This document shows, in pieces, positions 52,191-61,286 of a DNA stretch of 64,000 nt. Each line of letters starts with the position of its first letter. Position 1 is the first letter of the stretch. The position numbers were made by a program, and so were the translations under genes. The notes under the pieces are model-generated. The model saw only the letters and a list, made by a program, of their open reading frames with translations. It made no database searches and was not told the DNA's origin. Source of the stretch: Lactobacillus sp. CBA3605 (GTDB lineage Bacteria; Bacillota; Bacilli; Lactobacillales; Lactobacillaceae); NCBI RefSeq assembly GCF_002970915.1, contig NZ_CP027190.1:1240001-1304000 (forward strand), in the 5' to 3' direction.

Positions 52191-54107
52191 ATGGCAACAA
52201 TCAGTCCAGCAGCAGTAAAAAATGACTTATATGACGCCGTCAATGGTGACTGGCTTAAGACAGCCGAAATTCCCGCCGACCATGCTTCAACCGGTGGCTT
52301 TATGGATTTAGTCGATGCAATTGAAAAAACCTTAATGCATGATTTTGATGCGATGGCCGCCGGTGACTTGGCGACCGATGATCCCCAATTAACTGAGTTC
52401 ATTAAATTTTATCAATTAGCTAAAGATTTCCAACAACGTGACCAAGCTGGCGCCCAACCACTACTGCCTTATTTGAAACAAATCGACAGTTTGAGTGACT
52501 TCGCCGACTTACAACAACGCATGCCTGACTGGATTTATGACGGCCTACCGTTGCCATTTAGCTTAGACGTCGACGCTGACATGAAGAATACCAAAGTCAA
52601 CGCCCTCTTCGCTCAAGCGCCTGGCACTATTTTGCCAGACAAGACTTATTACGATGAAGGCAACGAATCTGGACCAAAATTATTAGCCGTTTATAGCCAC
52701 ATGATGACTCAACTCCTTCAATTAACCGGTGCTGATGAAACCGAGGCACAACAAACCGTCGCTGATGCTTTGAAGTTTGACCGTTTAATTGTCCCTTGGG
52801 TTAAAAGTGCCGAAGAAAGTGCCGATTACAGTAAGATGTATAATCCACGGGCTTTCAAAGATTTTGCTAATGATAGTAAATACTTGGACTTAGCCGCCAT
52901 TACTTATTCAGTGATTGCTGGTAATCCAGAAACAGTTATTTTGCCAGAACCTGCCTATTTTGATCACCTTAACGAAGTCGTTAATCCTGATAATTTCGAC
53001 TTAATGAAGAACTGGATGAAGACAAAATTAGTTCAACGACTTAGTGGCTATCTAAGTGACGAAATTCGCACTTTAGGGACCACTTATTCACGTACGCTAT
53101 CTGGGCAAGAGCAGCCACGTAGCCAAGCCAAAAGTGCTTATTATTTGGCTACCGGTGCTTTTGACCAAGTCGTCGGCCTCTATTATGGCCACAAATACTT
53201 TGGCGAGGCCGCAAAAGCGGATGTCCACCAAATGGTCACTAAGATGATTGGCGTCTATCAACGCCGATTACAAGCCAATACTTGGCTCAGTACCGCTACC
53301 CGTGAAAAGGCCATCACTAAGCTCAACCACTTGGGCATCCAAGTTGGCTATCCCGATAAATTAGAAGCTGTTTACACTAAGTTCAAAACACATACTGCCG
53401 CTGAAGGTGGTAGCGTATTGAGTAACGTCTTAACTTTTGGTCGGATTGCACGACAAGATATGTTCGCTAAGTGGAATCAAGCAACCGACCGGACTCGCTG
53501 GGAAATGAGTGCGGATACCGTCAATGCCTATTACCATCCATTCATGAATATCATTGTCTTCCCAGCCGCTATCTTGCAAGCGCCATTTTACAGTCTCAAA
53601 CAGTCTGCTAGCGCCAACTATGGTGGTATCGGTGCGGTCATTGCGCATGAAATCTCACATGCCTTTGATAATAACGGTGCATTGTTTGATGAATTTGGGA
53701 ACTTGCATAATTGGTGGACTGAAGCCGATACGACCCATTTTAAAGAATTGGCAAAAGCAATGATTACCGAATTCGATGGGCTTGAATTTGCCGGTGCCAA
53801 AGTTAACGGGACCTTAACTGTTTCCGAAAACATCGCCGACGCTGGTGGGCTAAGTTGTGCTGAGGAAGCTGCAAAGAGTGAACCTGAAGTTGATCTCACG
53901 GCCTTCTTCACCAACTGGGCCATGGTTTGGCGCATGAAAGCCACCAAACAATACATGCAATTACTGCTGTCCATTGATGTGCATGCGCCAGCTAAATTAC
54001 GCGCTAACGTGCAACCAAAGAATTTAGATGATTTTTACACCACTTTTGATGTTCAACCCAGCGATCCAATGTACTTAGCCCCTGCTGACCGCGTCAAAAT
54101 CTGGTAA
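52191..54107 (+). CDS. pepO: Endopeptidase PepO (M13 neprilysin family)
   Basis: A 638-residue zinc endopeptidase that cuts casein-derived and other oligopeptides in the cytoplasm. The zinc motif is 'VIAHEISHAFD' (HExxH), the third ligand Glu in 'VSENIADAGG', and 'NAYYHPFMN' is the substrate-binding segment. No signal peptide. ATG at 52191 with GAGGAG upstream. Single gene ending at a terminator. The last residues, ending in 'DRVKIW', match the family. Confidence 0.93.
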   Translation: MATISPAAVKNDLYDAVNGDWLKTAEIPADHASTGGFMDLVDAIEKTLMHDFDAMAAGDLATDDPQLTEFIKFYQLAKDFQQRDQAGAQPLLPYLKQIDSLSDFADLQQRMPDWIYDGLPLPFSLDVDADMKNTKVNALFAQAPGTILPDKTYYDEGNESGPKLLAVYSHMMTQLLQLTGADETEAQQTVADALKFDRLIVPWVKSAEESADYSKMYNPRAFKDFANDSKYLDLAAITYSVIAGNPETVILPEPAYFDHLNEVVNPDNFDLMKNWMKTKLVQRLSGYLSDEIRTLGTTYSRTLSGQEQPRSQAKSAYYLATGAFDQVVGLYYGHKYFGEAAKADVHQMVTKMIGVYQRRLQANTWLSTATREKAITKLNHLGIQVGYPDKLEAVYTKFKTHTAAEGGSVLSNVLTFGRIARQDMFAKWNQATDRTRWEMSADTVNAYYHPFMNIIVFPAAILQAPFYSLKQSASANYGGIGAVIAHEISHAFDNNGALFDEFGNLHNWWTEADTTHFKELAKAMITEFDGLEFAGAKVNGTLTVSENIADAGGLSCAEEAAKSEPEVDLTAFFTNWAMVWRMKATKQYMQLLLSIDVHAPAKLRANVQPKNLDDFYTTFDVQPSDPMYLAPADRVKIW

Positions 54108-54119
54108 TGTCCCTTATTA

Positions 54120-54146
54120 AATCCGGGTTACTTGCCCGGATTTTTT
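54120..54146 (+). terminator. Terminator of pepO
   Basis: AATCCGGG pairs with CCCGGATT, then T6. Confidence 0.88.
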
Positions 54147-54166
54147 AGTTATTGCGAGGTATCCGT

Positions 54167-54655
54167 ATGTCAAAATTTGAAAAGTATCATCCGTTATTAA
54201 CGCCCCACTACACGTTTGATTGGTTAACCAAGGTTCGAGTTAAGAGTGTCTTCACCCTTTATCAACAGATGAGCGACACCCAAACGCCGCCGACCATGCT
54301 AACAACGGCCGATCAGTTAAACCAAACTATGCGCGAGATTTTTCACGATCAAAAATTAGTTTGGGGAATTAGTACCCGGCCAACTGATCAATTCGTCGGT
54401 CAGGCTGGCTTTGATCCGATTGATCTCACTACTAAAACAGCCGTCCTCACCGTGACTGTTCTGAGCGCTCACCATCAAACTGCGGTTTTAACTGAGATTT
54501 ATCAACGGTTAATCGCATTTGCATGGCATGAACTTCACCTCACCCACTTGACCGTGGTACCGGCAGCAGACGACATAATCACACGTCATCTTTTAGTACA
54601 GCTCGATTTTGTTCCCAAAACACCTGCGGCTCGTGCTTATGAATTAAAGAATTAA
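54167..54655 (+). CDS. GNAT-type N-acetyltransferase-like protein
   Basis: A 162-residue protein with a GNAT-like arrangement: 'LVWGISTRPTDQFVGQAGFDPIDLTTKTAVLTVTVLSAHHQTAVLTEIYQRLIAFAWHELHLTHLTVVPAADDIITRHLLVQLDFV'. It resembles RimJ/RimL-type proteins, but the acetyl-CoA loop (R/Q-x-x-G-x-G/A) is not clear, so activity is uncertain. I take ATG 54167 with GCGAGG upstream. Confidence 0.62.
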   Translation: MSKFEKYHPLLTPHYTFDWLTKVRVKSVFTLYQQMSDTQTPPTMLTTADQLNQTMREIFHDQKLVWGISTRPTDQFVGQAGFDPIDLTTKTAVLTVTVLSAHHQTAVLTEIYQRLIAFAWHELHLTHLTVVPAADDIITRHLLVQLDFVPKTPAARAYELKN

Positions 54656-54968
54656 TAACCTGCTATACCGACTCACAATCATAAGATTGTGAGTCTTTTT
54701 ATATTAGGGCTTATTTTTAATAACGGTTTGAGTTATCATTCAAAGTCAGACCAATTTAATCATGATCAAACCACATAGTCGCCCTCGAAATCATTAGTAT
54801 CCCTGTAATATCAGCATTCATTTATCACATAATTAATGAAATACTTTAACTTTCAACCCGTTTTTGGTTGCGTTTTCTTTTAAATCTAGTAAAATAGAAT
54901 TGTTAACAAAAACATATTGTGCAATTGTGATTGTGAAGATAGACACATTAATTAAGGAGTGTTTTAAA
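54656..54968. other. Intergenic region before nox
   Basis: It holds a terminator (54670-54700, GACTCACAATC/GATTGTGAGTC plus T5) and a promoter for nox: -35 TTGCGT (54868-54873), 16 bases, -10 TAAAAT (54890-54895). I see nothing else in it. Confidence 0.7.
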
Positions 54969-56318
54969 ATGAAAGTTATCGTTATTGGTTGTACCCATGC
55001 CGGCACCGCTGCGGTGAATCAAATTTTAGCCTCAAATCCAGAAACAGACGTGACTATTTATGAAAAAAATGATAACGTTTCCTTCTTATCTTGTGGGATT
55101 GCGCTCTACTTAGGTGGTCAAGTCGCCGATTCACAAGGCTTGTTCTACTCAAGTCCTGAAAAGCTTGCTGAACTTGGTGCCACCGTAAAAATGCAGCATG
55201 ACGTCACGGCCGTAGATGCCAAGGCTCATACTGTCACAGTAACCGACTTAGTGAGTGGCAGCGTTTCAACCGAACACTACGACAAATTAGTCGTTACAAC
55301 CGGTTCTTGGCCAGTCATCCCGCCAATCGACGGCATCAACAATCCCAACGTTTACCTTTGCAAAAACTGGGGCCATGCGCAAAAGCTCTGGACCGATGCT
55401 AAAGATGCCAAACGGGTGATTGTCATTGGTGGTGGCTACATCGGGACCGAGCTAGTAGAAGCTTACCAACACCAAGGTAAAGAAGTGACCTTAATTGACG
55501 GCTTACCACGAATTTTAAACAAGTATCTAGATCAAAATTATACTGATCGCATCGAAAAGGACTTTACTGATCATGGGATTAAGCTCGCCCTTAGTCAGAT
55601 GGTTAAAGGCTTCAGTGGCACTGATGAAGTGACCGTTACGACTGACCAAGGTAGCTATACCGCTGATATGGCGATTCTCTGTGTTGGCTTCCGGCCTAAC
55701 ACTGGCCTGTTCAAAGGCCAACTCGAGATGTTACCAAATGGCGCCATTAAAACTAATGATTACATGCAAACTTCTGATCCTGACATTTACGGTGCTGGTG
55801 ATTCGGTTGCTGTTCACTACAACCCAACCCACAAAGACGCTTATATTCCGCTAGCAACTAATGCTATCCGTCAAGGAACTTTGGTTGGCTTAAACCTTTT
55901 CAAACCAACTCGAAAGTATATGGGAACTCAATCAACCTCTGGCTTAATGCTCTTTGGCAAAACGATTGTTGCTTCTGGGATGACCCTAGAACATGCTCAA
56001 GCAGAATCAATTCCAGCCGCAGCTGTCACAGTCGAGGATAACTACCGGCCAGAATTTATGCCAACCACTACCCCAGTCTTAATGCAATTAGTCTACAATC
56101 CTGAAACTCGCGTTATCTTAGGGGCCCAATTCATGAGTGACTATGATGTTTCGCAATCTGCAAACACGATCTCAGTCATGATTCAAAATAATAACACGAT
56201 TGATGATTTAGGCTTCGTTGATATGTTCTTCCAGCCAACTTACGATCGGCCATTTAACTACTTGAATATTCTTGGTCAAGCAGCAATCGCCCAAGCTGAA
56301 AAACAAGTTCACGCTTAA
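54969..56318 (+). CDS. nox: NADH oxidase / CoA-disulfide-reductase-type flavoprotein
   Basis: A 449-residue FAD enzyme. The FAD-binding N-terminus is 'MKVIVIGCTHAGTAAV', the redox-active Cys42 lies in 'FLSCGIALYLGG', the NADH site is 'RVIVIGGGYIGTELVEAY', and 'DIYGAGDSVAVH' is the second FAD motif. Cys42 with this neighbourhood is typical of water-forming NADH oxidases of lactic acid bacteria, which regenerate NAD+ and remove oxygen. ATG at 54969 with AAGGAG 10 bases before it. The frame is open far to the left but without a ribosome site. Confidence 0.9.
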   Translation: MKVIVIGCTHAGTAAVNQILASNPETDVTIYEKNDNVSFLSCGIALYLGGQVADSQGLFYSSPEKLAELGATVKMQHDVTAVDAKAHTVTVTDLVSGSVSTEHYDKLVVTTGSWPVIPPIDGINNPNVYLCKNWGHAQKLWTDAKDAKRVIVIGGGYIGTELVEAYQHQGKEVTLIDGLPRILNKYLDQNYTDRIEKDFTDHGIKLALSQMVKGFSGTDEVTVTTDQGSYTADMAILCVGFRPNTGLFKGQLEMLPNGAIKTNDYMQTSDPDIYGAGDSVAVHYNPTHKDAYIPLATNAIRQGTLVGLNLFKPTRKYMGTQSTSGLMLFGKTIVASGMTLEHAQAESIPAAAVTVEDNYRPEFMPTTTPVLMQLVYNPETRVILGAQFMSDYDVSQSANTISVMIQNNNTIDDLGFVDMFFQPTYDRPFNYLNILGQAAIAQAEKQVHA

Positions 56319-56324
56319 ACGTCA

Positions 56325-56374
56325 AAAACCACTAAGGCCCGACGATGATTATCGCCGGGCCTTAGTGGTTTTTT
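56325..56374. terminator. Bidirectional terminator
   Basis: AAAAACCACTAAGGCCCG pairs with CGGGCCTTAGTGGTTTTT, extended by CGA/TCG, between nox and the csc operon. Confidence 0.92.
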
Positions 56375-56375
56375 G

Positions 56376-58520
56376 TTAGCTAGGTGCGTTACTCAATGTC
56401 CATGTAATTTTACCCGAATACGATCCCGGCGTCGCCGCCGCATTAGTTTCGATTAATAAACCAGTATCCGCCGTCCAATCCTTCATCACATCGTACTCAT
56501 CGCTGTCACTAGTACTTTTGTGACTATCAATAACCGTACCAGCCCCATTGATTATGGTCGACTGGTCACCATTTTTATAAACAATCTGACTAGGTAACGT
56601 TTGTCCGTCTTCATTGGTAAAGTCACCAGCGCTAGCTTGTAATTGCCAACTAGACCCTTTACCCCGTTCATCAGAAACCACTAATTGCCAGTCGTCTTCG
56701 CGGGTAGCAGTCTGAGCTTTTCCATTAACGGTAATCGCTGCGAATTTACTAGTTGACGCAATCGTCTTAAATCCAAGCTCACCACTACTAACCTTAATCG
56801 CAATCGTCACTTCATTTGATTCATTTTCATCTTCATCAATAACATGAATCTTCAATTCGTTATCACCAACATGCAGTTGATCCGCTTTGAGGACCATGCT
56901 GAACACCCCTGACTCATCGTCATCACTCATTTGGAATGAATCAAGTTTTTCACCATTCAAGCTCGAATTGACTGTTATCCAGCTATTCTTAATTTGTTCA
57001 GAATCTTCCGCAAACACAAATCCAGTGATTTTTAAGTCGCTACCGTTATCAATGGTATAAGATTGTTTCGGAATATAGAGCTGAATATCTTGGTCAACGG
57101 TCACCGTATAATTAGGTGCCGTCGTACTCGTTTCAAATTTGTCACTCGTAAAGGTGGCATCTGTCGCCGTTGTAGCCGTATTAATCTTCACCTCGTCAGC
57201 TTGCCCCTTCAAGGTAATCACCGCATTAGGATTGGTAGTCGACAACGCCTGTGCCAAATCATACGTCACACTACTAGCACCGGCAGTGGGTGCATTGATA
57301 CTTTGGGTCTCACCGTTAGCATAGGTAATGCTAGCTGATGAGAATGTAATGCCAGTTGGCAACTTTAGATTAGCTTTGATCTGATCCCAATTAACCGCAC
57401 CACTTTGATAGTCTAACTTGTATTCATAGGTCACCTTGTCTTTGGCCTTCACCTTTGAACCAGTGGTCACAACTTTATCTTTGGTCGTATCAGTCACTTT
57501 TACATCCGCAGTTACATCTAGTAAGTTGGGCAAGGATTCAAATACGACTAGGCTACTCCCAGCATTACTCCCATTGGTCCCAACAAATCCCCAACGGACT
57601 AACCCATCACTACTCTTAAATTGACTCGTATCCACATCCTCAGTTTGTGTGATAACATTCGCATTAGCTGACCCATCAGGATTAACATCGTTAAACGCAT
57701 AGGTCATCGTCTTCGCACTAGCATTCCATTTTAAAGTCAAGTGGTGCCAGGCACCATCCGTCAAGGACAAACTTGGTTTGGCGTCAATATGATTTTGGGT
57801 AAATAGATACCGATCAGCCCAAAGGAGTTGGGTGACCTTTGTCGCCGTGTATTGATCGGCCGAACCGGGATACCCGGCGGCAATATGCTGGCCTTTAATA
57901 CCGACATCAAACGCCGACCCGCTCCCTGCATCACTATATGATTTCGAGGTGTTAGAATACGTATCAAATTCTAACGCCCAACTATTTTGAATCCCAGTTG
58001 CAGCAATTTCAGCCGCATCTGTCCGTTGTTTGTCATCATCAACGCCCCAAACCCCCATCGTTTCACCGATAATGGTTTGTTTCGTATAACTCGATGCGGC
58101 GCCGGTACCATTGGCATCATTTTGCATCACAAATGCCAACCCATCGCCCGCTTTGCTCGTAGAAGTCCCCAGATAAAGCCACATTTTCAAGGTTGCATCT
58201 TGATTAATGTCAAAACGATTGGCATCCGACGACCATGCGCCACCCAGTTGCTTTTTCGCACTATTAATCTCAATAGCTTCAGTATTAGGCGCGGCCGCAT
58301 TAGTTACTTTCTGAATGCTGGCACTGTTTTTAACCCCATTTGTAAAGGTTTCTGGTAACGTAAATAACTGACTCAATTGGTTCAATCCTTTTGGAGCAGT
58401 CGTTAATGGGGCAGCCGCTGCTTCAGCGGACCCGTCAACGGCTTGAACACGCGCGGCACTCGCCCATAAACTAGCCCAGATGATAAATCCGGCCAATAAT
58501 AGTCTTCGTACTTGACGCAT
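56376..58520 (-). CDS. Large WxL-domain surface protein with legume-lectin-like domain (CscC type)
   Basis: A 714-residue exported protein. The signal peptide ends near 'ARVQAVDG' (about residue 28). Residues about 50-335 look like a bacterial L-type lectin domain ('GDGLAFVMQNDANGTG', 'NSWALEFDTYSN', 'DGAWHHLTLKWNASAKTMTYAF'). Isopeptide- or Ig-like repeats follow, and a WxL domain ends the protein ('SSWQLQAS' and the last residues 'WTLSNAPS'). WxL domains bind peptidoglycan non-covalently. Last gene of the csc operon; ATG with GAGGAG upstream. Confidence 0.85.
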   Translation of the reverse strand: MRQVRRLLLAGFIIWASLWASAARVQAVDGSAEAAAAPLTTAPKGLNQLSQLFTLPETFTNGVKNSASIQKVTNAAAPNTEAIEINSAKKQLGGAWSSDANRFDINQDATLKMWLYLGTSTSKAGDGLAFVMQNDANGTGAASSYTKQTIIGETMGVWGVDDDKQRTDAAEIAATGIQNSWALEFDTYSNTSKSYSDAGSGSAFDVGIKGQHIAAGYPGSADQYTATKVTQLLWADRYLFTQNHIDAKPSLSLTDGAWHHLTLKWNASAKTMTYAFNDVNPDGSANANVITQTEDVDTSQFKSSDGLVRWGFVGTNGSNAGSSLVVFESLPNLLDVTADVKVTDTTKDKVVTTGSKVKAKDKVTYEYKLDYQSGAVNWDQIKANLKLPTGITFSSASITYANGETQSINAPTAGASSVTYDLAQALSTTNPNAVITLKGQADEVKINTATTATDATFTSDKFETSTTAPNYTVTVDQDIQLYIPKQSYTIDNGSDLKITGFVFAEDSEQIKNSWITVNSSLNGEKLDSFQMSDDDESGVFSMVLKADQLHVGDNELKIHVIDEDENESNEVTIAIKVSSGELGFKTIASTSKFAAITVNGKAQTATREDDWQLVVSDERGKGSSWQLQASAGDFTNEDGQTLPSQIVYKNGDQSTIINGAGTVIDSHKSTSDSDEYDVMKDWTADTGLLIETNAAATPGSYSGKITWTLSNAPS

Positions 58521-58541
58521 TTGATTAGCTCCTCTCCCTAA

Positions 58542-59564
58542 TTAATCCTGATTGCGACGACGATTCTTGAGTAATAACCAGATAATAAGTCCCAGCAAAG
58601 CGACAATAATCACACCAAGACCCACGAACCACCAGAAGTAGTTACGTTGTTGCACCTGACCAACTGCCGTTTTATTCAAGCTATCAGCCTTTTGCTGACT
58701 GATCGTAAAATTACGGGTAAACTGCCATTTGTATTTGCCATTGTCCGCCGTTGCCGTTAAATGCAACGTATATTTTCCAGCTTTTAAAGGCTGCTTGCCA
58801 TCCCCAATCGCAAAGTTGAAATTACTATTGGGGGCCATCGCCATATTTTCTTTATTCGTTGTTAATAGCTTTTTAGTCGAATTAACACCAGTGACATAAC
58901 TCTTAATCTTGAGCCGATGCATAATCACGGGTTGATTATTTTGTAGATTAGCCGTGACATAATTCTGATAGTTAATTTGCTTCGCCTTAATCCCCAATAA
59001 CTTCATATTAGGTTTAATGGTCTCACTAGTCGTTTCATGTAATTGCAGCCCAATAACATAGGCATACTGATTTTCAATCGTCATACCACTGGATTTTTTG
59101 GCAGTTGCCGTATCTTCCTGAGTGACATTGATTCCACCTAATGCAATCCCAGTAAATGCTTTTTTGGGTACGGATAACTTGATAGTCACTGCCTTAGTTG
59201 ACTTGGCTGGAACATCAACCTTTTGGCGCTTTGGCAAAGCTTGTTTAATATCAAATTTCAATGACGCATCGGCCTTAGCCTGATACCGACTATAATCGAT
59301 GACCCCGTTACTATTAGTGCTTGCCCGATTAGGCGAAACAATATAAGTATGGGCCTGACTATCTTTATTCTTAATCTTAATCGTTAAGTCTTGTGTCTGG
59401 CCGGGACTAACTTTCAGATCAAAGTAAGAAACATCTGTATTCACTTGATTGTCAGGCAATTCCGCAGCAACACTGTAGTTTAGATTGTCCGCCTTAGCAA
59501 CCATAGTCAAGCTGCCAAACATCACACTTAGGATGACGCTTAATTGCCAGAATATTTTTTTCAT
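58542..59564 (-). CDS. DUF916/DUF3324 membrane-anchored surface protein (CscA type)
   Basis: A 340-residue protein with a signal peptide ('MKKIFWQLSVILSVMFGS', cleavage near AKA), a WxL-protein peptidoglycan-binding domain (DUF916, 'YFDLKVSPGQTQDLTIKIKNKDSQAHTY'), a DUF3324 host-binding domain ('IENQYAYVIGLQLHET', 'MAPNSNFNFAIG') and one C-terminal helix followed by KNRRRNQD. It probably holds WxL proteins at the membrane-wall interface. ATG at 59564; a strong intercistronic hairpin (59607-59640) separates it from the WxL gene before it. Confidence 0.87.
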   Translation of the reverse strand: MKKIFWQLSVILSVMFGSLTMVAKADNLNYSVAAELPDNQVNTDVSYFDLKVSPGQTQDLTIKIKNKDSQAHTYIVSPNRASTNSNGVIDYSRYQAKADASLKFDIKQALPKRQKVDVPAKSTKAVTIKLSVPKKAFTGIALGGINVTQEDTATAKKSSGMTIENQYAYVIGLQLHETTSETIKPNMKLLGIKAKQINYQNYVTANLQNNQPVIMHRLKIKSYVTGVNSTKKLLTTNKENMAMAPNSNFNFAIGDGKQPLKAGKYTLHLTATADNGKYKWQFTRNFTISQQKADSLNKTAVGQVQQRNYFWWFVGLGVIIVALLGLIIWLLLKNRRRNQD

Positions 59565-59606
59565 CACTATATTTACCTTTCTTTTTCAAATCATTACTTA
59601 TGTATC

Positions 59607-59640
59607 CGGGCGAGGTGCCTTAATGACGGCGCCTCGCCCG
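59607..59640. other. GC-rich intercistronic stem-loop inside the csc operon
   Basis: CGGGCGAGG.GCC pairs with GGC.CCTCGCCCG around TTAATGA. No T run follows on the minus strand, so it is more likely an RNA-stability or partial-termination element than a full terminator. Confidence 0.65.
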
Positions 59641-59647
59641 ACTAAAT

Positions 59648-60337
59648 TTAGCTCGGTGCGTTAGTCAATAACCACGTTAGTGTGCCGGTATAACGCCCAT
59701 CTTCAATGGTTGGATCGTGTAAATGTAAGGTTGTCGGAACCGTGCCCCGATTCATAACTAACAACCATGTTCCCAAACCTGTGTTAGGCGCCGCAACTAG
59801 TACATTATTTACCTGACCAGCTATTAAATGACCGGTATTAACTAACTTTGGCGCTGAACTCACGTTAACTCCCACGGGTTTAATTTCAACCGAACCTAAA
59901 TCAATTGTCGCATGTAATTCACGGCTAGTACTGCTTGGTGGACTAGGATTAACCTGTAACGTCCACCCAGTCGCACTAGCTCGCCGATTAGAAATCTGAA
60001 CCATCGCCCGTTGGTTCTGGGCTGGTACAGCTACTGGCCCTTGTTTAATCGAACTGGGCTCAAACTTTAAATTACTCAAATAGTCAATCGTTAGGTCACC
60101 TTGCGAACCAGTACCATCGACATTACCTGGATCAACTTGATCACCTGGATAGGGTCGATTTGGATTATCTGGATCAACTGGTGCAACGGCACTATCATCC
60201 GTATTAGGCGTAATTTCAATTTTTACTTGGGACTGATGAGTCGTGGCAACCTGACCCACTAATGGCATCAGTAACCAGCTGCCGGCGAGCGTACTGCCAG
60301 CTAACGATAACCACGTTAAGGCCCTTACCCTATGCAT
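59648..60337 (-). CDS. WxL-domain surface protein (CscB/C type)
   Basis: A 229-residue exported protein: signal segment ('RALTWLSLAGSTLAGSWLLMPL'), a Pro/Asp-rich linker ('PVDPDNPNRPYPGDQVDPGN') and a WxL domain ('TGWTLQVNPS' and the ending 'LTWLLTNAPS'). The linker is typical of cell-surface spacers. ATG with GAGGTG upstream. Part of the csc operon. Confidence 0.85.
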   Translation of the reverse strand: MHRVRALTWLSLAGSTLAGSWLLMPLVGQVATTHQSQVKIEITPNTDDSAVAPVDPDNPNRPYPGDQVDPGNVDGTGSQGDLTIDYLSNLKFEPSSIKQGPVAVPAQNQRAMVQISNRRASATGWTLQVNPSPPSSTSRELHATIDLGSVEIKPVGVNVSSAPKLVNTGHLIAGQVNNVLVAAPNTGLGTWLLVMNRGTVPTTLHLHDPTIEDGRYTGTLTWLLTNAPS

Positions 60338-60387
60338 CAGCTACACCTCACTTCTCGCAGTGAAATTTCAACTGAATTAACTTATGA

Positions 60388-60960
60388 TTACGATGGTGCG
60401 TTCGTTAAAGTCCATGTTAAGGTTGATTTGTAGGCGCCCGCTGAATTCCCAGCAGGAACATTTAAACTAACATTGTCTTTATCATGGGTCATGGTGAAAA
60501 TCCCAATCCCTTCACCAGCATCCGCTGATAAAATCGATTGATTCTCTGTATTAACAGTCACATCTTGAGCAACCGGTGCTTTTGAGGCATTACTTGTATC
60601 TGTAGCAGCTACCTCGCCACTAGCTAAACTCAAAGTCGCACCTCTTAATGTTCCAGTACTACTATCAAAGCTCGTCCCTTTAACAGCTACATGCCAACCA
60701 TCTGTGTTCCCTGGATTGGTCACTTGGGCTAAACCAGAAACCGATGTAGCAGTGTAAGTTTCAGTTGTTAAACTATTGGTATTAGTCCCAAGATTAATAT
60801 CCGGTGCCGAGTCTAAGGTAATATCTTTGTTAGTTTCGTCCTGTGTTAATTCAATTTCAGCAGTCGTATCTTTGCTAGTGTCTGCAGCTTGGGCAGCCAA
60901 AGGTAAAACGGTCATTAGTGAAACTCCTGCAAGTAGTGTTCCGATATATTTCTTCATCAT
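60388..60960 (-). CDS. WxL-domain surface protein (CscB type)
   Basis: A 190-residue protein that is nearly a bare WxL domain: signal peptide ('MKKYIGTLLAGVSLMTVLPLAAQAADT', cleavage near AQA), 'TDGWHVAVKGTSF' as first WxL-type motif and 'LTWTLTNAPS' at the end. ATG at 60960 with AAAGGAG upstream; its start overlaps the stop of the CscD-like gene, so translation may be coupled. Confidence 0.87.
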   Translation of the reverse strand: MMKKYIGTLLAGVSLMTVLPLAAQAADTSKDTTAEIELTQDETNKDITLDSAPDINLGTNTNSLTTETYTATSVSGLAQVTNPGNTDGWHVAVKGTSFDSSTGTLRGATLSLASGEVAATDTSNASKAPVAQDVTVNTENQSILSADAGEGIGIFTMTHDKDNVSLNVPAGNSAGAYKSTLTWTLTNAPS

Positions 60961-61238
60961 GATTGCTCCTTTATTTGTCGACGGCATTGCCACCAGATTC
61001 TGATCAATAGTCCTAATAAACTAACTATAAGTAATGCGATACCACCTAAGACCCCGGCTTGACTACCACTTAACTGTGGCAGTATCCCCGATAACCGGCC
61101 TGCTTGCATCGCATCGCCAGCTGCATGTGCGGTTACGGTAATATCATAGGTGCTTTGTTGAACATCAGCCAACGCATTAAGCGTCCAGCTACCATTTAAT
61201 ACGGCTGCTAGTCCGCTCAGCAAAATTCGCCACCACAT
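60957..61238 (-). CDS. Small CscD-like surface protein with degenerate sorting signal
   Basis: A 93-residue protein with an N-terminal signal ('WWRILLSGLAAVLNGSWTLNALA'), a short exposed part and a C-terminal anchor: 'LPQLSGSQAG', a hydrophobic helix and 'IWWQCRRQIKEQS'. In csc clusters the small CscD protein has an LPxTG signal (LPQTxE in L. plantarum). Here Thr is Leu and the following residues also differ, so sortase may not cleave it. ATG at 61238 with AAGGGTGTG upstream. First gene of the csc operon. Confidence 0.72.
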   Translation of the reverse strand: MWWRILLSGLAAVLNGSWTLNALADVQQSTYDITVTAHAAGDAMQAGRLSGILPQLSGSQAGVLGGIALLIVSLLGLLIRIWWQCRRQIKEQS

Positions 61239-61286
61239 CTTACCATCACACCCTTCGCTTGGCTTTACAATTAATCGCTTAGTCAA

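Noticed and set aside
56376..61238. Pilus or sortase cluster
   Set aside because: No sortase gene or pilin motif is present; WxL, DUF916 and DUF3324 domains define a csc cluster.
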